Positions 1 through 9,962 are shown, numbered from the stretch's first letter. The stretch is DNA of 24,687 nucleotides from WS-7 sp035635575 (GCA_035635575.1 DASQAV010000041.1:1-24687), one strand, 5' to 3'. The notes: generated by a model not told the origin, from the sequence alone. Program-made: numbers and translations.

Positions 1-411
<411 letters not shown>

Positions 412-467
412 ACTATTGATGTTCGGTGTTCGCCTTTACCCTCATCCAGATATTCAGAAAATCAAAA

Positions 468-489
468 CGGCGCGCTTTGTGGCGCGCCG
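468..489 (+). repeat. Hairpin in 23S-5S spacer
   Basis: CGGCGCGC (468-475) pairs perfectly with GCGCGCCG (482-489) across a 6-nt loop. It sits in the 85-nt spacer between 23S and 5S, where rRNA operons often carry processing stems, so a maturation role is possible but is inference. No tRNA is present in this spacer. Confidence 0.6.
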
Positions 490-496
490 GCAGGAT

Positions 497-614
<118 letters not shown>

Positions 615-622
615 GTAAATCG

Positions 623-661
623 AAGGCCCCTCGCGAAAGCGGGGGGCCTTTCCTTTTTCTA
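623..661 (+). terminator. Intrinsic terminator of the rRNA operon
   Basis: A 12-bp stem (623-634 with 639-650, one T-G wobble) is capped by a GAAA tetraloop, a stable GNRA cap, and followed by a T-rich tract (TTCCTTTTTCT, 651-661). It lies 9 nt past 5S. The S8 peptidase gene on the opposite strand stops at 681, so the stem could also help end that transcript. The T tract faces only the + direction, however. Confidence 0.93.
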
Positions 662-680
662 CGGCTGGCTGGTCGCGAGC

Positions 681-3600
681 TCATTTCAACAACAGCATCC
701 GCCTCGAAGATACGTACGACCCTGCCCGGATCCGATAGAGGTAGACGCCCGACGCCACCGGCCGGGACTGGTCGTTGCGTCCGTCCCACAGGAGCCGATA
801 CCGGCCGGCGGGAAGGGGCTGGTCCAGGAGCATGCGCACACGCCGTCCATCCACCGAGAACACCTCCAGCTGCGCCCGAGAAGCCGAGGGTAGCTCGAAC
901 TTGATCCACGTTGTCGGATTGAACGGATTGGGAACGTTCTGGAACAGGGCGTGGACCCTGGGCACGCCGCCCTCCGCCACATCGACGGCGGTCGTGCCGG
1001 TAATCCGGAACGGCAGGTCGCTCGAGTCGTACCCCATCACCCCTTCGGAGTCGTACAGATAGACGCGAATCCGCGCGGAGGGCGCCGCCACGGAAGGAAC
1101 GGCCCAGGGGTAGCTCGTTCCGACGATGTGGGTGTTGATGGGCAACCAGGTCGAGTCGCGGTCCAGAGAGTAATAGAGCGCCGCGAAATCGGGCCTCCAT
1201 CCGGACGGCTCGGTCCAGGTCACGGGCTTCGTGGAACCGGAGATCAGAATCTCTCCGCCATTGGGGGTCTTCATGTGCGGCCGGATGACCCGGATCGTGT
1301 CTCTTGCCGCAAAGAACGTTGTGTTCTCGACCTCTCCGGTCATGAGCACCGGGATGTCGTCTCCTTCCGGAAGAATGGCTTCCACCGAAGCACGGTCGAA
1401 CTTGAAGGAGAGATCGGGAATTCCGTTATGGTTGAAATCGTCGATCGGAAGCGAAGTCTGCGTCGACGGGATTCCCTGGAAGCGAACCGTGGACAAGACG
1501 ACTCGTGCCGGATCCAGCGACGGTGGAAGCTCGGTGCGCGCGGTGATGAACCGTCCGTCGCTGTGGAGATTGAGCGTGTTCGGATCGACGTCGGTGAAGG
1601 CGGCGTCCGTGATCCCCACGTGGAACAACGCGCCTTCCGCCGATTGCAAGTGCGCCGGGTCATCGCTCAGGATCCGGATGTCCGAGGCGTGATCTCCGGC
1701 AGGGAGATCCCTGGAGTCGAGGCGGACGGATAGAGCCGCGCATCCACCCGGAGGGACGGTTCCGGACAGCGGGTTCACCGTAATCCAGTGGATCGGGTGA
1801 GCGATCCGGATCGCCTGGCTCGCGTGCGGATAGCTCGTGTTGAACGCGATGTTCAGCCCGTCGTCCCGTGCGGCGTTCTGGATCCCGACGCTGCCGGACG
1901 TGAGTCCCGAGCCAAGCACCAGGTACTGGTAGATGATGTCACCGTCGGGCTCGAGGAAGATCTCGAACGAATACAGATCCGTCCTTCCGCGGGGAATCAT
2001 GTTGTTGAACTGGATGATGAGCCTCGCGCCATCGTACTTGTAGTAGATGGACGATCCGGCCACGTCGATGTAGAGGAGATCGCGCCAGAGTGGCGCGACC
2101 AGGTTTTCCGGTACCTCGAAGCCGTCGCTCGGGAGCGGTTGATAGCTGTAGGACGCGGAGTGGCTTGTGAAGCTGATGAAGCCATTCGTGCACACGTTGA
2201 ACTCGTGGAAGGTCGCGTCATAGAACGGGAATTCGAATCCCATCGGGAACGGTCCCAGCGTGAGATCGTCGGCAATGCCGGTGAAGGGAACCTGCGTGCC
2301 CGTGGTGCTGATGTCCACCCAACCGAAGATGGGCCCACCCAGATCGTCGCTATCCAGCCACAGGTGACCGAATCCATCCGGCCCCCCGGATCCCAGAACC
2401 CCGGGACGTTGATCCGGCGCATCCTTGCCCCGGTACAGGTAGGGCTGGATGGACGTGGCCGTCACAATTCCGCCGGGCGGCGTCGCGTGGAACGTGAGAT
2501 CCGAGCCGCCGTCGTTGCAGATGAGGAAGGACTTCGTCGCGCTCGTGCCGGGGATCGCCGCCGCCTCGATCGAGGGTGGCCGGAGCGCGAGAATCGGCGG
2601 AATCACGCCGGCTCCGGTGAGCGCCACCTGCAGGGAAGGATTCCGCGCGTTCGAGGTGAAGGTCAGCGTGGCGTTCCGCGAGCCCACGGCTGAGGGCGTA
2701 AATGTGACCGCGATGGTCGTGCTCTCACCTGGATCCAGCTCGAACGCGACGGGGCTGACCGCGTAGTCCGCAACGTTCACGCTTGCGCTCGTGACCACGA
2801 GCCGCAGCGCGCCTGGGTTCCGGGCAACCAGCGACTGGGTGGAAGGCTGCCCGATGAAGATCGTTCCGAAACTCAGCGAACCCGGCGCGATCGCCAGGAC
2901 CGGAGTGGCGGTCACGTGCAACGTGGTGGGCACGAACCTCTGCGCATTGTCTGGATCATTGGTCTCGAGCTGGATCCTGGCACTGTAGGCGCCGCTGGGA
3001 AGCTTGCCGGCCGTGAACGTGGCTTCGATGTCGGCTTGGCCGCCCCCCGGAACGACGAGCTGCTCGGGGGTGGCCGTGAGCCAGGTCACCTTCCGGATCG
3101 CCTCATCCATCACCTGCCTCAGATCCGCGAGATCGTTTCCGGCTCCGTAGGCCGCGGAAACGCGAGCGGTTTGGGTGCCGCTGAGCGGACCGAGGGCGAA
3201 ATGAAGCACCTCGAGACCGTCCAACCTCATCACGGGGCCGTTCGGGAAATTCACGACGGTGTTTCGCGTCGTGTAGTCGTCCCAGCCGAAGATATCCATG
3301 TAGGCGGGGGTGTCCGGGGAGCCGATCGCGGCGTAGTGGTTGTCGAACGCGTACACCATGTTCCGCCGGCGGTCGTAATCCCAGTTGTCGTCATCGAAGT
3401 CCCCGTCCATGTCCCAATCCGCGTGCTCCTTGAAGATCAGGCTGGTCAGCGGTGTGCCCTGCGCTTCGAGCTGGGTCTCGATCCGGATGTATTTCTTGTC
3501 CCGGGGGAACGTGAACCGTCTCCGGATGAGGAGGAGACCGTCCTGGGTTCCGGTCAGCACCTCCACGATGAGCCTCGTTGGGGAATTCTCCAGCTCGGTA

Positions 3601-6600
3601 TAGGACAGGGGAACGATCCCGAAATGGGACTCGTACGCCGTGTACCACGTGCGCTCCAGGCCCGACACGAGATAGGAAACCGTGTATCCCGCGATGAAGG
3701 ACCCGACGCGGAGGTGCTCGATTCCAGGCGGGAACTGGAACGGCATGATCTCGCCGTAGGGAGTGATTCCGAAGTGGAGGTTCGTGCCACCGTATTCCGA
3801 CTGGATCACCGGCGCGCCCGTGCTGGGGCTGGTCCTGTTCCGTGTGGGAGCCCGTAGCGCAGCGGGGACGGTGACGGGACTGCCCGGTGCGGGATCCGGG
3901 ACGCCGTCACCCACCGACACGGAGACGTCGAGCTCGGATCCGCCCGTGTTGCGAACCGTGAGCCGCTGCGTGGAGATCTCGTCCGAGTGGAGATCGGCCG
4001 TGAGGGAAGCGGGATCCACGCCCAGAACGGGAGGGACGACCGCTTGCGCGTGAAGCCCCACGACGGCCGGCGAATCCAGATCGTTGCTGGCGATGCGCAG
4101 CTCCGTGGTCCGGTTGCCCGGTGTGGTCGCCGCAAAGGCGACCTCCACGTTCCTGCTCTGGAGCGGCTCCAGGGAGAAGGCGGTCGGGCTCATGGTGTAG
4201 TCCGGAAGCCCGGCGGTCATTCCGCTCACGATCAGACGATCGGTACCGACATTCGTCACCTGCAGGCTGCGGGTCAGAGTGCGTCCCAGGAACAGGGAGC
4301 CGAAGTCGAGGCTGTCCGGCGCGGCCGAGAGATCCGGAACGCCCACAATGTGGATCGAGACCGGGACGGACCGGAACGGCGTGACCGGGTCGTTGCTCGC
4401 GATGTCGATGGAGGCCCCGTAATCCCCGCTGAACAGGCCGGTCGCATCCAGAACCGTGTTGACCGGCAGCGATCCCGCCGGGGGCACGGTTCCGCCGGTC
4501 GGGCTCAGCGTGAGCCAGTTGGCCGAGGCAATCCGCACCGCGAGCCCGGGGTGAACGTAGGCCTGGTTGTACACCACGGTCAGCCCATCGCTCTGGGTCC
4601 CGTTCTGAAAACCGACCGTGGCGAAGCTCAAGGGCTCGGACATGGAGAGGTACTGGTACAGGATGGTCCCACTCGGGTAGAGCAGGATCTCGAATGTGTA
4701 GGGCCCTCCGCCTGAGAGGGAATAGACATGGTCGAACACGAGAATGAGTCTCGCCCCGTCGCTCCGGTAGAGGACGCGCGAGTCGGTGGCCACATAGAGG
4801 TCGTCCCAGAACGCCGCGAGCATGTTCTCCGGGGCGAAGAAACTGGGCAGTGGCGAGTTGCTGAAGGACGCCGAAGACGAGGTGAAGCTCAGGAAGCCAT
4901 TGGTGCACGCCCGGAACGTCGAGTAGGTCGCGCCGTAGTAGGGAAAGAGGAACCCGATCGGTATCGGCGCCGACGTCTGATCGTCGCCATTGATCGGGAT
5001 CACCGTCCCCGTGGACCCGATGTCGACCCACTGGAACACCGGACCTCCGGATTGATCGCTGTCGGCCCAGCGGTATCCGAATTGGTCGGGGCCCCCGAAT
5101 CCTTGCGTCACCGGAGGGCCGACCCGCGCGTCGATCGCTCCCTTGCCGAGGGGAGGCAGGGTGCTCACGGTGACGGTAGCTCCCGCTCGAGTGTTCAGGC
5201 TGAACTGGAGGTCGCTCCCTCCCGTGTTCCCCACGGCCAGGATCCTGATTCTCGATTCGTTCGAGAACAGGTCTTCATGGATGGAGGTCGGAGCGACCGT
5301 GATCACCGGAGCCAGCACACCGACGCCGCCGACCGTCATCGATGCCGTGGGCTGGTCCGGATCGTCGCTCGTGACTTCGATCCTTCCCGAGACCGGCCCT
5401 GCCACCGACGGTTCGAATCGAAGGGGGATCTCGCGGTGCGCGCCGGGCCCGAGCGGGAAGGTCGTGCCGCCGATCACCGTGATGGAGGCTTGGTCGGAGG
5501 AAACGTGCGTCACGTGAAGCACATCGGTGCCCACGTTGTGCACGACGAGCGTTTCGGTGCGCGCCAGACCCACGAACAGGTTGCCGAAATCGATCGAGGA
5601 AGGGCTCAGATAGATGTCCTGGACGCCGGTCACGTGCAGGGTGGTCGGGACGCCGACGCGTCCCTCGTCCGGGTCATTGCTGAGCACGGCCAGGTCCCAG
5701 GAATAATCGCCTCCGATGAGGCCCTCCGTGTGAATTCCCATCTCGACGTCGAGCGAGGATCCGGCAGGGACGGTGCCGGAGGAAGGACTGGCGGTCGCGA
5801 TGCCCGATCCGCGCGAGAAGACCATCACATCGTCGAGGAACCATCCCTCGTTGAACGCGCAATTGCCGCAGTCCCAGCCCGCCTGGAACCGGATTCGGAT
5901 CGTCGAGCCGATGAAGGGAGTCAAATCGAATACGGCCGGCACGAACTCATTGCCCACGCCCCCGTCATGGGAGTAGGCCTCGTGAAACGCGAGCGGGTTT
6001 CCGCAGATGTCGTCGAGAACGTAGGGATACCCGGGGAGCGGGCGCACCTGAACCCACGTTGCGCCACCGTTGGTCGAGATCTCGACGATGCCGCCGTCCG
6101 GCTCGAAGCTGGGATCGCCACAGTCATCGAAGTTGTACCAGTGGTGCATGGCGAGCAGCGCGTCGGGGTATCCGAAGAGGTTGATCGGCGGAGACTGGAG
6201 CGCTTCGGCTCCGACGCCGGCATGCTGCTGAACGTGCCAGGAATGGCTCCCGCTATGGTGTCGCGTCGTCTCCAGCGCCCAGAAATCCAGTCCCCCGGGG
6301 AGCGTTGAATAGTGGGTCCAGCCGTTCGCGCCGCCCTCCATGTCGTCGTAAAAGATGAGGGTGCTGTCCCCGAGCGTCGTCTGAAGCTGCTTCCAGAGCG
6401 GGATCACCCCGGGCTGCGGGGAAGGCCTTACCTCGGAATGCGCGGCTGCCAGGGTATCGGTGCGGCTCTCTTCGTAGTGGGCCAGGATCTCGGAGCCGCT
6501 GTGCGCCGGAGTCGTCGCCGCGGGGACCGGCTCCGGGAACGTGAGATTCTGGAACCGGATCTGGAACGTGAGATCGCTCCCGCCCGTGTTGGCGACGTGG

Positions 6601-9578
6601 AGCATTCGGGTCGTCTCTTCTCCGCTCAGGAGGCTCGCGGCGAAGGAGGAAGGCGAAACGTCGATGTCCGGAGCGATCAGGCCCGTTCCGGTCAAGGCAA
6701 CCCGGACTTCCGCCTCGTCGGGATCGTCGCTCTGGAGCACGAGATCGCCCGAGAACGGCATGGGACTGCCTGGATGGAACGTAACGATGACCTCGCCCCC
6801 TGCCGACGGGGGTAGATCCAGAGAGCCCGGGGAGGCGAGGAACGCCGGGGATGTCGTCTCGATACGGCTGACGTGCAGTAACTGCGTCCCGCGGTTCGTG
6901 ACGCGGACCGTGTCGGCTCGCGTTCCACCCACGAACAGGTTGCCGAAGTCGATCGAGTTCCGCGTCACGTCGATATCGGGAACGCCTGTGACCGCAAGCT
7001 CGATGGGCACCGTGGCCTGGGGGGAAAGCGGGTCGTTGGTCTGGATCCGCACCGCGCCCGTATACGTGCCGCCGGCGAGGTCGGTGGCGTCCATCGCCAC
7101 GCTGAGGGTCGTGCTCCCGGGCGCATGGATGCGGCCGGCGAGCGGCGTGACGTGGAACCACTCCGGGGTTCTCGAGATCCGCACGGCGAGGCCCGGCCGA
7201 ACATACGTTGTGTTGAACGCGATCGTCAGCCCGTCGTCCCGCGTCGCGTTCTGGATGCCCACGGTCGCGCCATCGGCGAAGGGACCTACGGTCAGGTACT
7301 GGAAGACGATCGTCCCGTTGGGGTAGAGGATCGTCTCGAAGGTAAAGGGGCCGCCGCCGGCGGTCCTGGGGACGTCCTTGTATTCGATGATCAGCCGGGA
7401 GCCGTCGTTATAGGAGAAGGCGCGTCGGACTCCACTGAAATTGAGATCGTCCCAGAAGGCGGCGATGAGATTCTCGGGGGCTCCCGAATTGGGGAGCGGC
7501 TGATTCGAGAACTGAGTCGACGTGTTGGTAAAGCTGAGCCAGCCGTGGGTGCACGTCCGGAGCTCCGTGAAGACGTGCCCATAGAAGGAGAACGGGAACC
7601 CGATCGGAACGGGGCCGAAGTTCTCGTCGAGGAAGCGCATCGGAAGGGGGGTGCCGATCGTGCTGATCTCCACCCAGTCGAACACCGGCCCGCCGGGCTG
7701 ATCGCTATCGGTCCACCGATATCCGAAGAGGTCCGGTCCGCCCGATCCGGTCGCCGGAGCGCCCACGCGCGGATCCGCCGATCCGCGCGCGATCGGCACG
7801 TAGTCGTGCGCGATCACCGCCGCGTTGGTCCGGTCTTCCGTGATGGTGAAATCAAGGGTGCCCTGGCCGACGTTCGAGAGAACGACCGACCGCTCGACGT
7901 GGGCGCCGGACAGAAGCGACTCCGTGATCGAGGAGGGGGTTACCTGGACCGTGGGGGGTCCCAGAGTCGTGCCCGACGCCACGTTCGAGATGGGGGAGGG
8001 GTTTCCGACGTCGTCCAGCACGCGAAGGGCGATGTAGTAGAGCGTCGAAGAAGTGAGATTGCCGACCTCCATCGTCTCGATGGAGCCCGGGGGCTGCGGT
8101 GTGGGAGGGTGAAGCGCCAGCGTGCCTGTCCCGAAGTTCTCCGCGGTCAACGGGAAGGGCGCGAACCGCACCTCGTAGCCACCCGCGGTCCCCGAGCCCA
8201 GGTCATCTCCCGTGGCGGTCCACTCGATCCGGATGGTGTTCGACGTGGGTTCCAGCACGTGCAGCGTGGTGACCGCTGAAGGCGGGATCGTGTCCGGATC
8301 CGCGATGGCTCGCGCCGCGTTCGCACGTCCTCCCGAAACCATGAGGCCCGCCAGCGCGTCGACGTGGTCGACGCTCGTGAGAAGCTTTTCCTTGAGGGCC
8401 CGGAAGGTCGCGAAGGGATAGCGCGCCCGGAGGAGAGCCAGGACACCGGACACGTGCGGTGTGGCCATCGAAGTCCCGCTGAGCAGGCCGTACGTGCCTC
8501 CCGGAAGGGTGCTCAGGATATTGGACCCGGGAGCCGCGAGGTCCACGCTGGTCGCGCCGAAATTGGAGAAGCCCGAAAGATTGTCGGTCGACGTGGTCGA
8601 GGCGACCGACACGATGTTGTCGAGGTCGTAGCTCGCGGGGTAGGCCGGAAATATATCGTTGTTCGAGGAGGAGTTTCCCGCCGCGGCCACGAAGAGAATG
8701 CCCGCGTCCATCGCGTTCTGGATGGCCTGCCGCAGCGCATCGGAAAACCCTCCCCCGCCCCAGCTATTGCTCATGATGTCGACGTGCATCATCGTGGCGT
8801 ATTCGATCGCGGCCACCGCGTCGGCCGTGCTTCCGCTGCCACCCGAGCTCAGGAACTTGAGAGGCATGAGGCGCACGGACCAGTTCACTCCCACGACCCC
8901 GAGCCCGTTGTTCCCCACGGCGCCGACGGTTCCGGCCACGTGGGTGCCGTGGAAATGGTCGTCCATGGGGTCGTTGTCGTGGTTCACGAAGTCCCAGCCG
9001 CGAACGTCGTCCACGAACCCGTTTCCATCGTCGTCGATGCCATTCCCGGGGATTTCCGCCGTGTTGATGAAGATGTTCGCCGCCAGATCCGGGTGCGTGT
9101 AGTCGATGCCCGTATCGATGATGGCGACCACGACGCTGTTGCTTCCGGTGGAGATGTCCCACGCCTCCGTCGCATGGATGTCCGCGCCCGGGGTTCCGCC
9201 GGTCTGACCGGTGTTGTGGAGACCCCAGAGCGCGGAGAACAAGGGGTCGTCCGGCTCCGTGAGCGTCGTGACGATGTAGTTGGGCTCGATGAATTCCACG
9301 GCCGGGTGATTGCGATAGCGCGCGATGGCGTCGGCCACGGTTCGTCCCGTGAGCCGATCGTGCTCGGCATGGATGCGACCGAAGCCTTGGATCCTCGTGG
9401 CTCCCAGATCCGAGAGGATGGCGCCGCGGACCGATCCGGAGACCCCGGCCTTGAACTTGATGAGGATCTCCCCCGATTTCATGGGAGGCTCGGCCTGGAC
9501 GGTTCGAACGAAGAAGGTGAGCGAAAACGTGAGGGCGATCAGCGTGATCGCGATCCGGATTCCGGAGACGGCGCGCAT
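681..9578 (-). CDS. Giant secreted S8 (subtilisin-like) serine peptidase with modular stalk and FlgD-like C-terminal domain
   Basis: About 2965 residues. The start at 9578 was chosen because GGGAGGT lies ~6 nt upstream and a signal peptide follows (residues ~1-29, ending VQAE); the frame stays open to 9785 without these signs. Domains: propeptide ~35-103; S8 catalytic domain ~110-427 with Asp155 (IIDTG), His210 (HGTH), oxyanion Asn302 (AAGNS) and nucleophile Ser370 (GTSMATPH); fibronectin-III-like ~431-537. Next come five repeated frames of ASH/HYDIN ('choice-of-anchor') type (~538-2658). Their inserts are nidogen-like in frames 1, 3 and 5 (~610-800, 1492-1682, 2395-2593), MAM/jelly-roll-like in frame 2 (~1072-1257) and unrecognised in frame 4 (~1922-2173). 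A PNGGE-type domain (~2755-2855) precedes a FlgD-Ig-like tail (~2865-2965, starting NVPNPFNPTT). All catalytic residues are present. Substrate unknown; it is presumably exported and surface-bound or released. Confidence 0.93.
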   Translation of the reverse strand: MRAVSGIRIAITLIALTFSLTFFVRTVQAEPPMKSGEILIKFKAGVSGSVRGAILSDLGATRIQGFGRIHAEHDRLTGRTVADAIARYRNHPAVEFIEPNYIVTTLTEPDDPLFSALWGLHNTGQTGGTPGADIHATEAWDISTGSNSVVVAIIDTGIDYTHPDLAANIFINTAEIPGNGIDDDGNGFVDDVRGWDFVNHDNDPMDDHFHGTHVAGTVGAVGNNGLGVVGVNWSVRLMPLKFLSSGGSGSTADAVAAIEYATMMHVDIMSNSWGGGGFSDALRQAIQNAMDAGILFVAAAGNSSSNNDIFPAYPASYDLDNIVSVASTTSTDNLSGFSNFGATSVDLAAPGSNILSTLPGGTYGLLSGTSMATPHVSGVLALLRARYPFATFRALKEKLLTSVDHVDALAGLMVSGGRANAARAIADPDTIPPSAVTTLHVLEPTSNTIRIEWTATGDDLGSGTAGGYEVRFAPFPLTAENFGTGTLALHPPTPQPPGSIETMEVGNLTSSTLYYIALRVLDDVGNPSPISNVASGTTLGPPTVQVTPSSITESLLSGAHVERSVVLSNVGQGTLDFTITEDRTNAAVIAHDYVPIARGSADPRVGAPATGSGGPDLFGYRWTDSDQPGGPVFDWVEISTIGTPLPMRFLDENFGPVPIGFPFSFYGHVFTELRTCTHGWLSFTNTSTQFSNQPLPNSGAPENLIAAFWDDLNFSGVRRAFSYNDGSRLIIEYKDVPRTAGGGPFTFETILYPNGTIVFQYLTVGPFADGATVGIQNATRDDGLTIAFNTTYVRPGLAVRISRTPEWFHVTPLAGRIHAPGSTTLSVAMDATDLAGGTYTGAVRIQTNDPLSPQATVPIELAVTGVPDIDVTRNSIDFGNLFVGGTRADTVRVTNRGTQLLHVSRIETTSPAFLASPGSLDLPPSAGGEVIVTFHPGSPMPFSGDLVLQSDDPDEAEVRVALTGTGLIAPDIDVSPSSFAASLLSGEETTRMLHVANTGGSDLTFQIRFQNLTFPEPVPAATTPAHSGSEILAHYEESRTDTLAAAHSEVRPSPQPGVIPLWKQLQTTLGDSTLIFYDDMEGGANGWTHYSTLPGGLDFWALETTRHHSGSHSWHVQQHAGVGAEALQSPPINLFGYPDALLAMHHWYNFDDCGDPSFEPDGGIVEISTNGGATWVQVRPLPGYPYVLDDICGNPLAFHEAYSHDGGVGNEFVPAVFDLTPFIGSTIRIRFQAGWDCGNCAFNEGWFLDDVMVFSRGSGIATASPSSGTVPAGSSLDVEMGIHTEGLIGGDYSWDLAVLSNDPDEGRVGVPTTLHVTGVQDIYLSPSSIDFGNLFVGLARTETLVVHNVGTDVLHVTHVSSDQASITVIGGTTFPLGPGAHREIPLRFEPSVAGPVSGRIEVTSDDPDQPTASMTVGGVGVLAPVITVAPTSIHEDLFSNESRIRILAVGNTGGSDLQFSLNTRAGATVTVSTLPPLGKGAIDARVGPPVTQGFGGPDQFGYRWADSDQSGGPVFQWVDIGSTGTVIPINGDDQTSAPIPIGFLFPYYGATYSTFRACTNGFLSFTSSSASFSNSPLPSFFAPENMLAAFWDDLYVATDSRVLYRSDGARLILVFDHVYSLSGGGPYTFEILLYPSGTILYQYLSMSEPLSFATVGFQNGTQSDGLTVVYNQAYVHPGLAVRIASANWLTLSPTGGTVPPAGSLPVNTVLDATGLFSGDYGASIDIASNDPVTPFRSVPVSIHIVGVPDLSAAPDSLDFGSLFLGRTLTRSLQVTNVGTDRLIVSGMTAGLPDYTMSPTAFSLEPLQSRNVEVAFAATTPGNRTTELRIASNDLDSPAVVGLHAQAVVPPVLGVDPASLTADLHSDEISTQRLTVRNTGGSELDVSVSVGDGVPDPAPGSPVTVPAALRAPTRNRTSPSTGAPVIQSEYGGTNLHFGITPYGEIMPFQFPPGIEHLRVGSFIAGYTVSYLVSGLERTWYTAYESHFGIVPLSYTELENSPTRLIVEVLTGTQDGLLLIRRRFTFPRDKKYIRIETQLEAQGTPLTSLIFKEHADWDMDGDFDDDNWDYDRRRNMVYAFDNHYAAIGSPDTPAYMDIFGWDDYTTRNTVVNFPNGPVMRLDGLEVLHFALGPLSGTQTARVSAAYGAGNDLADLRQVMDEAIRKVTWLTATPEQLVVPGGGQADIEATFTAGKLPSGAYSARIQLETNDPDNAQRFVPTTLHVTATPVLAIAPGSLSFGTIFIGQPSTQSLVARNPGALRLVVTSASVNVADYAVSPVAFELDPGESTTIAVTFTPSAVGSRNATLTFTSNARNPSLQVALTGAGVIPPILALRPPSIEAAAIPGTSATKSFLICNDGGSDLTFHATPPGGIVTATSIQPYLYRGKDAPDQRPGVLGSGGPDGFGHLWLDSDDLGGPIFGWVDISTTGTQVPFTGIADDLTLGPFPMGFEFPFYDATFHEFNVCTNGFISFTSHSASYSYQPLPSDGFEVPENLVAPLWRDLLYIDVAGSSIYYKYDGARLIIQFNNMIPRGRTDLYSFEIFLEPDGDIIYQYLVLGSGLTSGSVGIQNAARDDGLNIAFNTSYPHASQAIRIAHPIHWITVNPLSGTVPPGGCAALSVRLDSRDLPAGDHASDIRILSDDPAHLQSAEGALFHVGITDAAFTDVDPNTLNLHSDGRFITARTELPPSLDPARVVLSTVRFQGIPSTQTSLPIDDFNHNGIPDLSFKFDRASVEAILPEGDDIPVLMTGEVENTTFFAARDTIRVIRPHMKTPNGGEILISGSTKPVTWTEPSGWRPDFAALYYSLDRDSTWLPINTHIVGTSYPWAVPSVAAPSARIRVYLYDSEGVMGYDSSDLPFRITGTTAVDVAEGGVPRVHALFQNVPNPFNPTTWIKFELPSASRAQLEVFSVDGRRVRMLLDQPLPAGRYRLLWDGRNDQSRPVASGVYLYRIRAGSYVSSRRMLLLK
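1800..2395 (-). repeat. Nidogen-like module, copy C (inside the S8 peptidase)
   Basis: Third and most diverged copy, with FGHLWLDSDD, CTNGFISFTS, PENLVAPLWRDL (Arg for the first Asp of the DD pair) and ASQAIRI at the end. It sits in the last, incomplete frame, which lacks the 'FGNLFVG' half found in the others. Confidence 0.7.
4535..5105 (-). repeat. Nidogen-like module, copy B (inside the S8 peptidase)
   Basis: Second copy of the ~190-residue module, with FGYRWADSDQ near the start, CTNGFLSFTS, PENMLAAFWDDL, and HPGLAVRI at the end. It occupies the same place in its frame as copy A: after the NTGGSDL anchor strand and before the 'NDP...VGVPD' linker. Confidence 0.75.
7180..7750 (-). repeat. 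Nidogen-like module, copy A (inside the S8 peptidase)
   Basis: Protein-level repeat of about 190 residues. Shared signature in the three copies: GGPD-FGY-W-DSD, GGP-F-WV-I, GT--P, then IGF-F-FYG, CTxGwLSFT, PLP, PEN-IA-FWDDL, and a closing RxGLAVRI. The shape (a single conserved Cys, FWDDL, a 'TFE-ILYPNG-I-FQY' strand) recalls NIDO domains. Copy A has CTHGW in place of CTNGF. Confidence 0.75.
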
Positions 9579-9962
9579 GGTGGACCTCCCGCCTAGGGGC
9601 GGAGCGAGCCGCATGACTCCAGACAGGATCACGCCCGCGTGATGGTCCCGTCGGGGTAACGCCTGGTCAGGTACTTTTAGGAATGTGATGAAAACGACCG
9701 GAGCGTGGGATGGGGGAGTTCGGCGTGAGCCAATCAGGCCGGACCCCACGGACCGTGATTTTCTCGGGCTGGAGCGGGTCGACAAAGCACCATCGACCGC
9801 AATCCCTGGAGGCTAGCACCAGCCTCCGGCCGGGTCAAGGCGGTCGCGAAATTTCCGCTTGACCCACTCCACAATTCATGTGACCATATGGTCACATAAC
9901 CGCTACGAGGATCCTGGCCGGATGCGCCGAGGTCACTCGCGGTCGAGGAAAGGAGCGCTCTC
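9579..9962. other. Divergent intergenic region (384 nt)
   Basis: Lies between the minus-strand peptidase and the plus-strand SRPBCC operon, and no gene is seen in it. It contains the peptidase ribosome-binding site (GGGAGGT on the minus strand, ~9584-9592), an inverted repeat ATCACGC-cc-GCGTGAT (9628-9643), a hairpin GGAGGCT-agcacc-AGCCTCC (9808-9827), and the operator-like palindrome at 9878-9897. No convincing minus-strand -35/-10 pair was found. Confidence 0.7.
9859..9897 (+). promoter_or_regulatory. Probable promoter and operator palindrome of the SRPBCC-arsR-dinB operon
   Basis: 9878-9897 is a perfect 20-bp palindrome with half-site ATGTGACCAT. A -35-like TTGACC sits at 9859-9864. A 17-bp spacer puts the -10 at 9882-9887, inside the palindrome and preceded by an extended -10 TG. 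A dimeric ArsR-type repressor bound here would block polymerase. The operon encodes such a repressor, so autoregulation is the natural reading. The palindrome is seen directly; the promoter and the binding protein are inferred. Confidence 0.65.

Noticed and set aside
4728..6308. 526-aa open frame on the + strand inside the peptidase gene
   Set aside because: Arg/Glu/Gly-rich composition with no domain, lying exactly antisense to a well-supported gene with clear motifs. It is a product of GC-rich codon use.
9579..9785. N-terminal extension of the peptidase by 69 codons
   Set aside because: A strong ribosome-binding site and a signal peptide support the start at 9578. The extension has neither and would bury the signal peptide.
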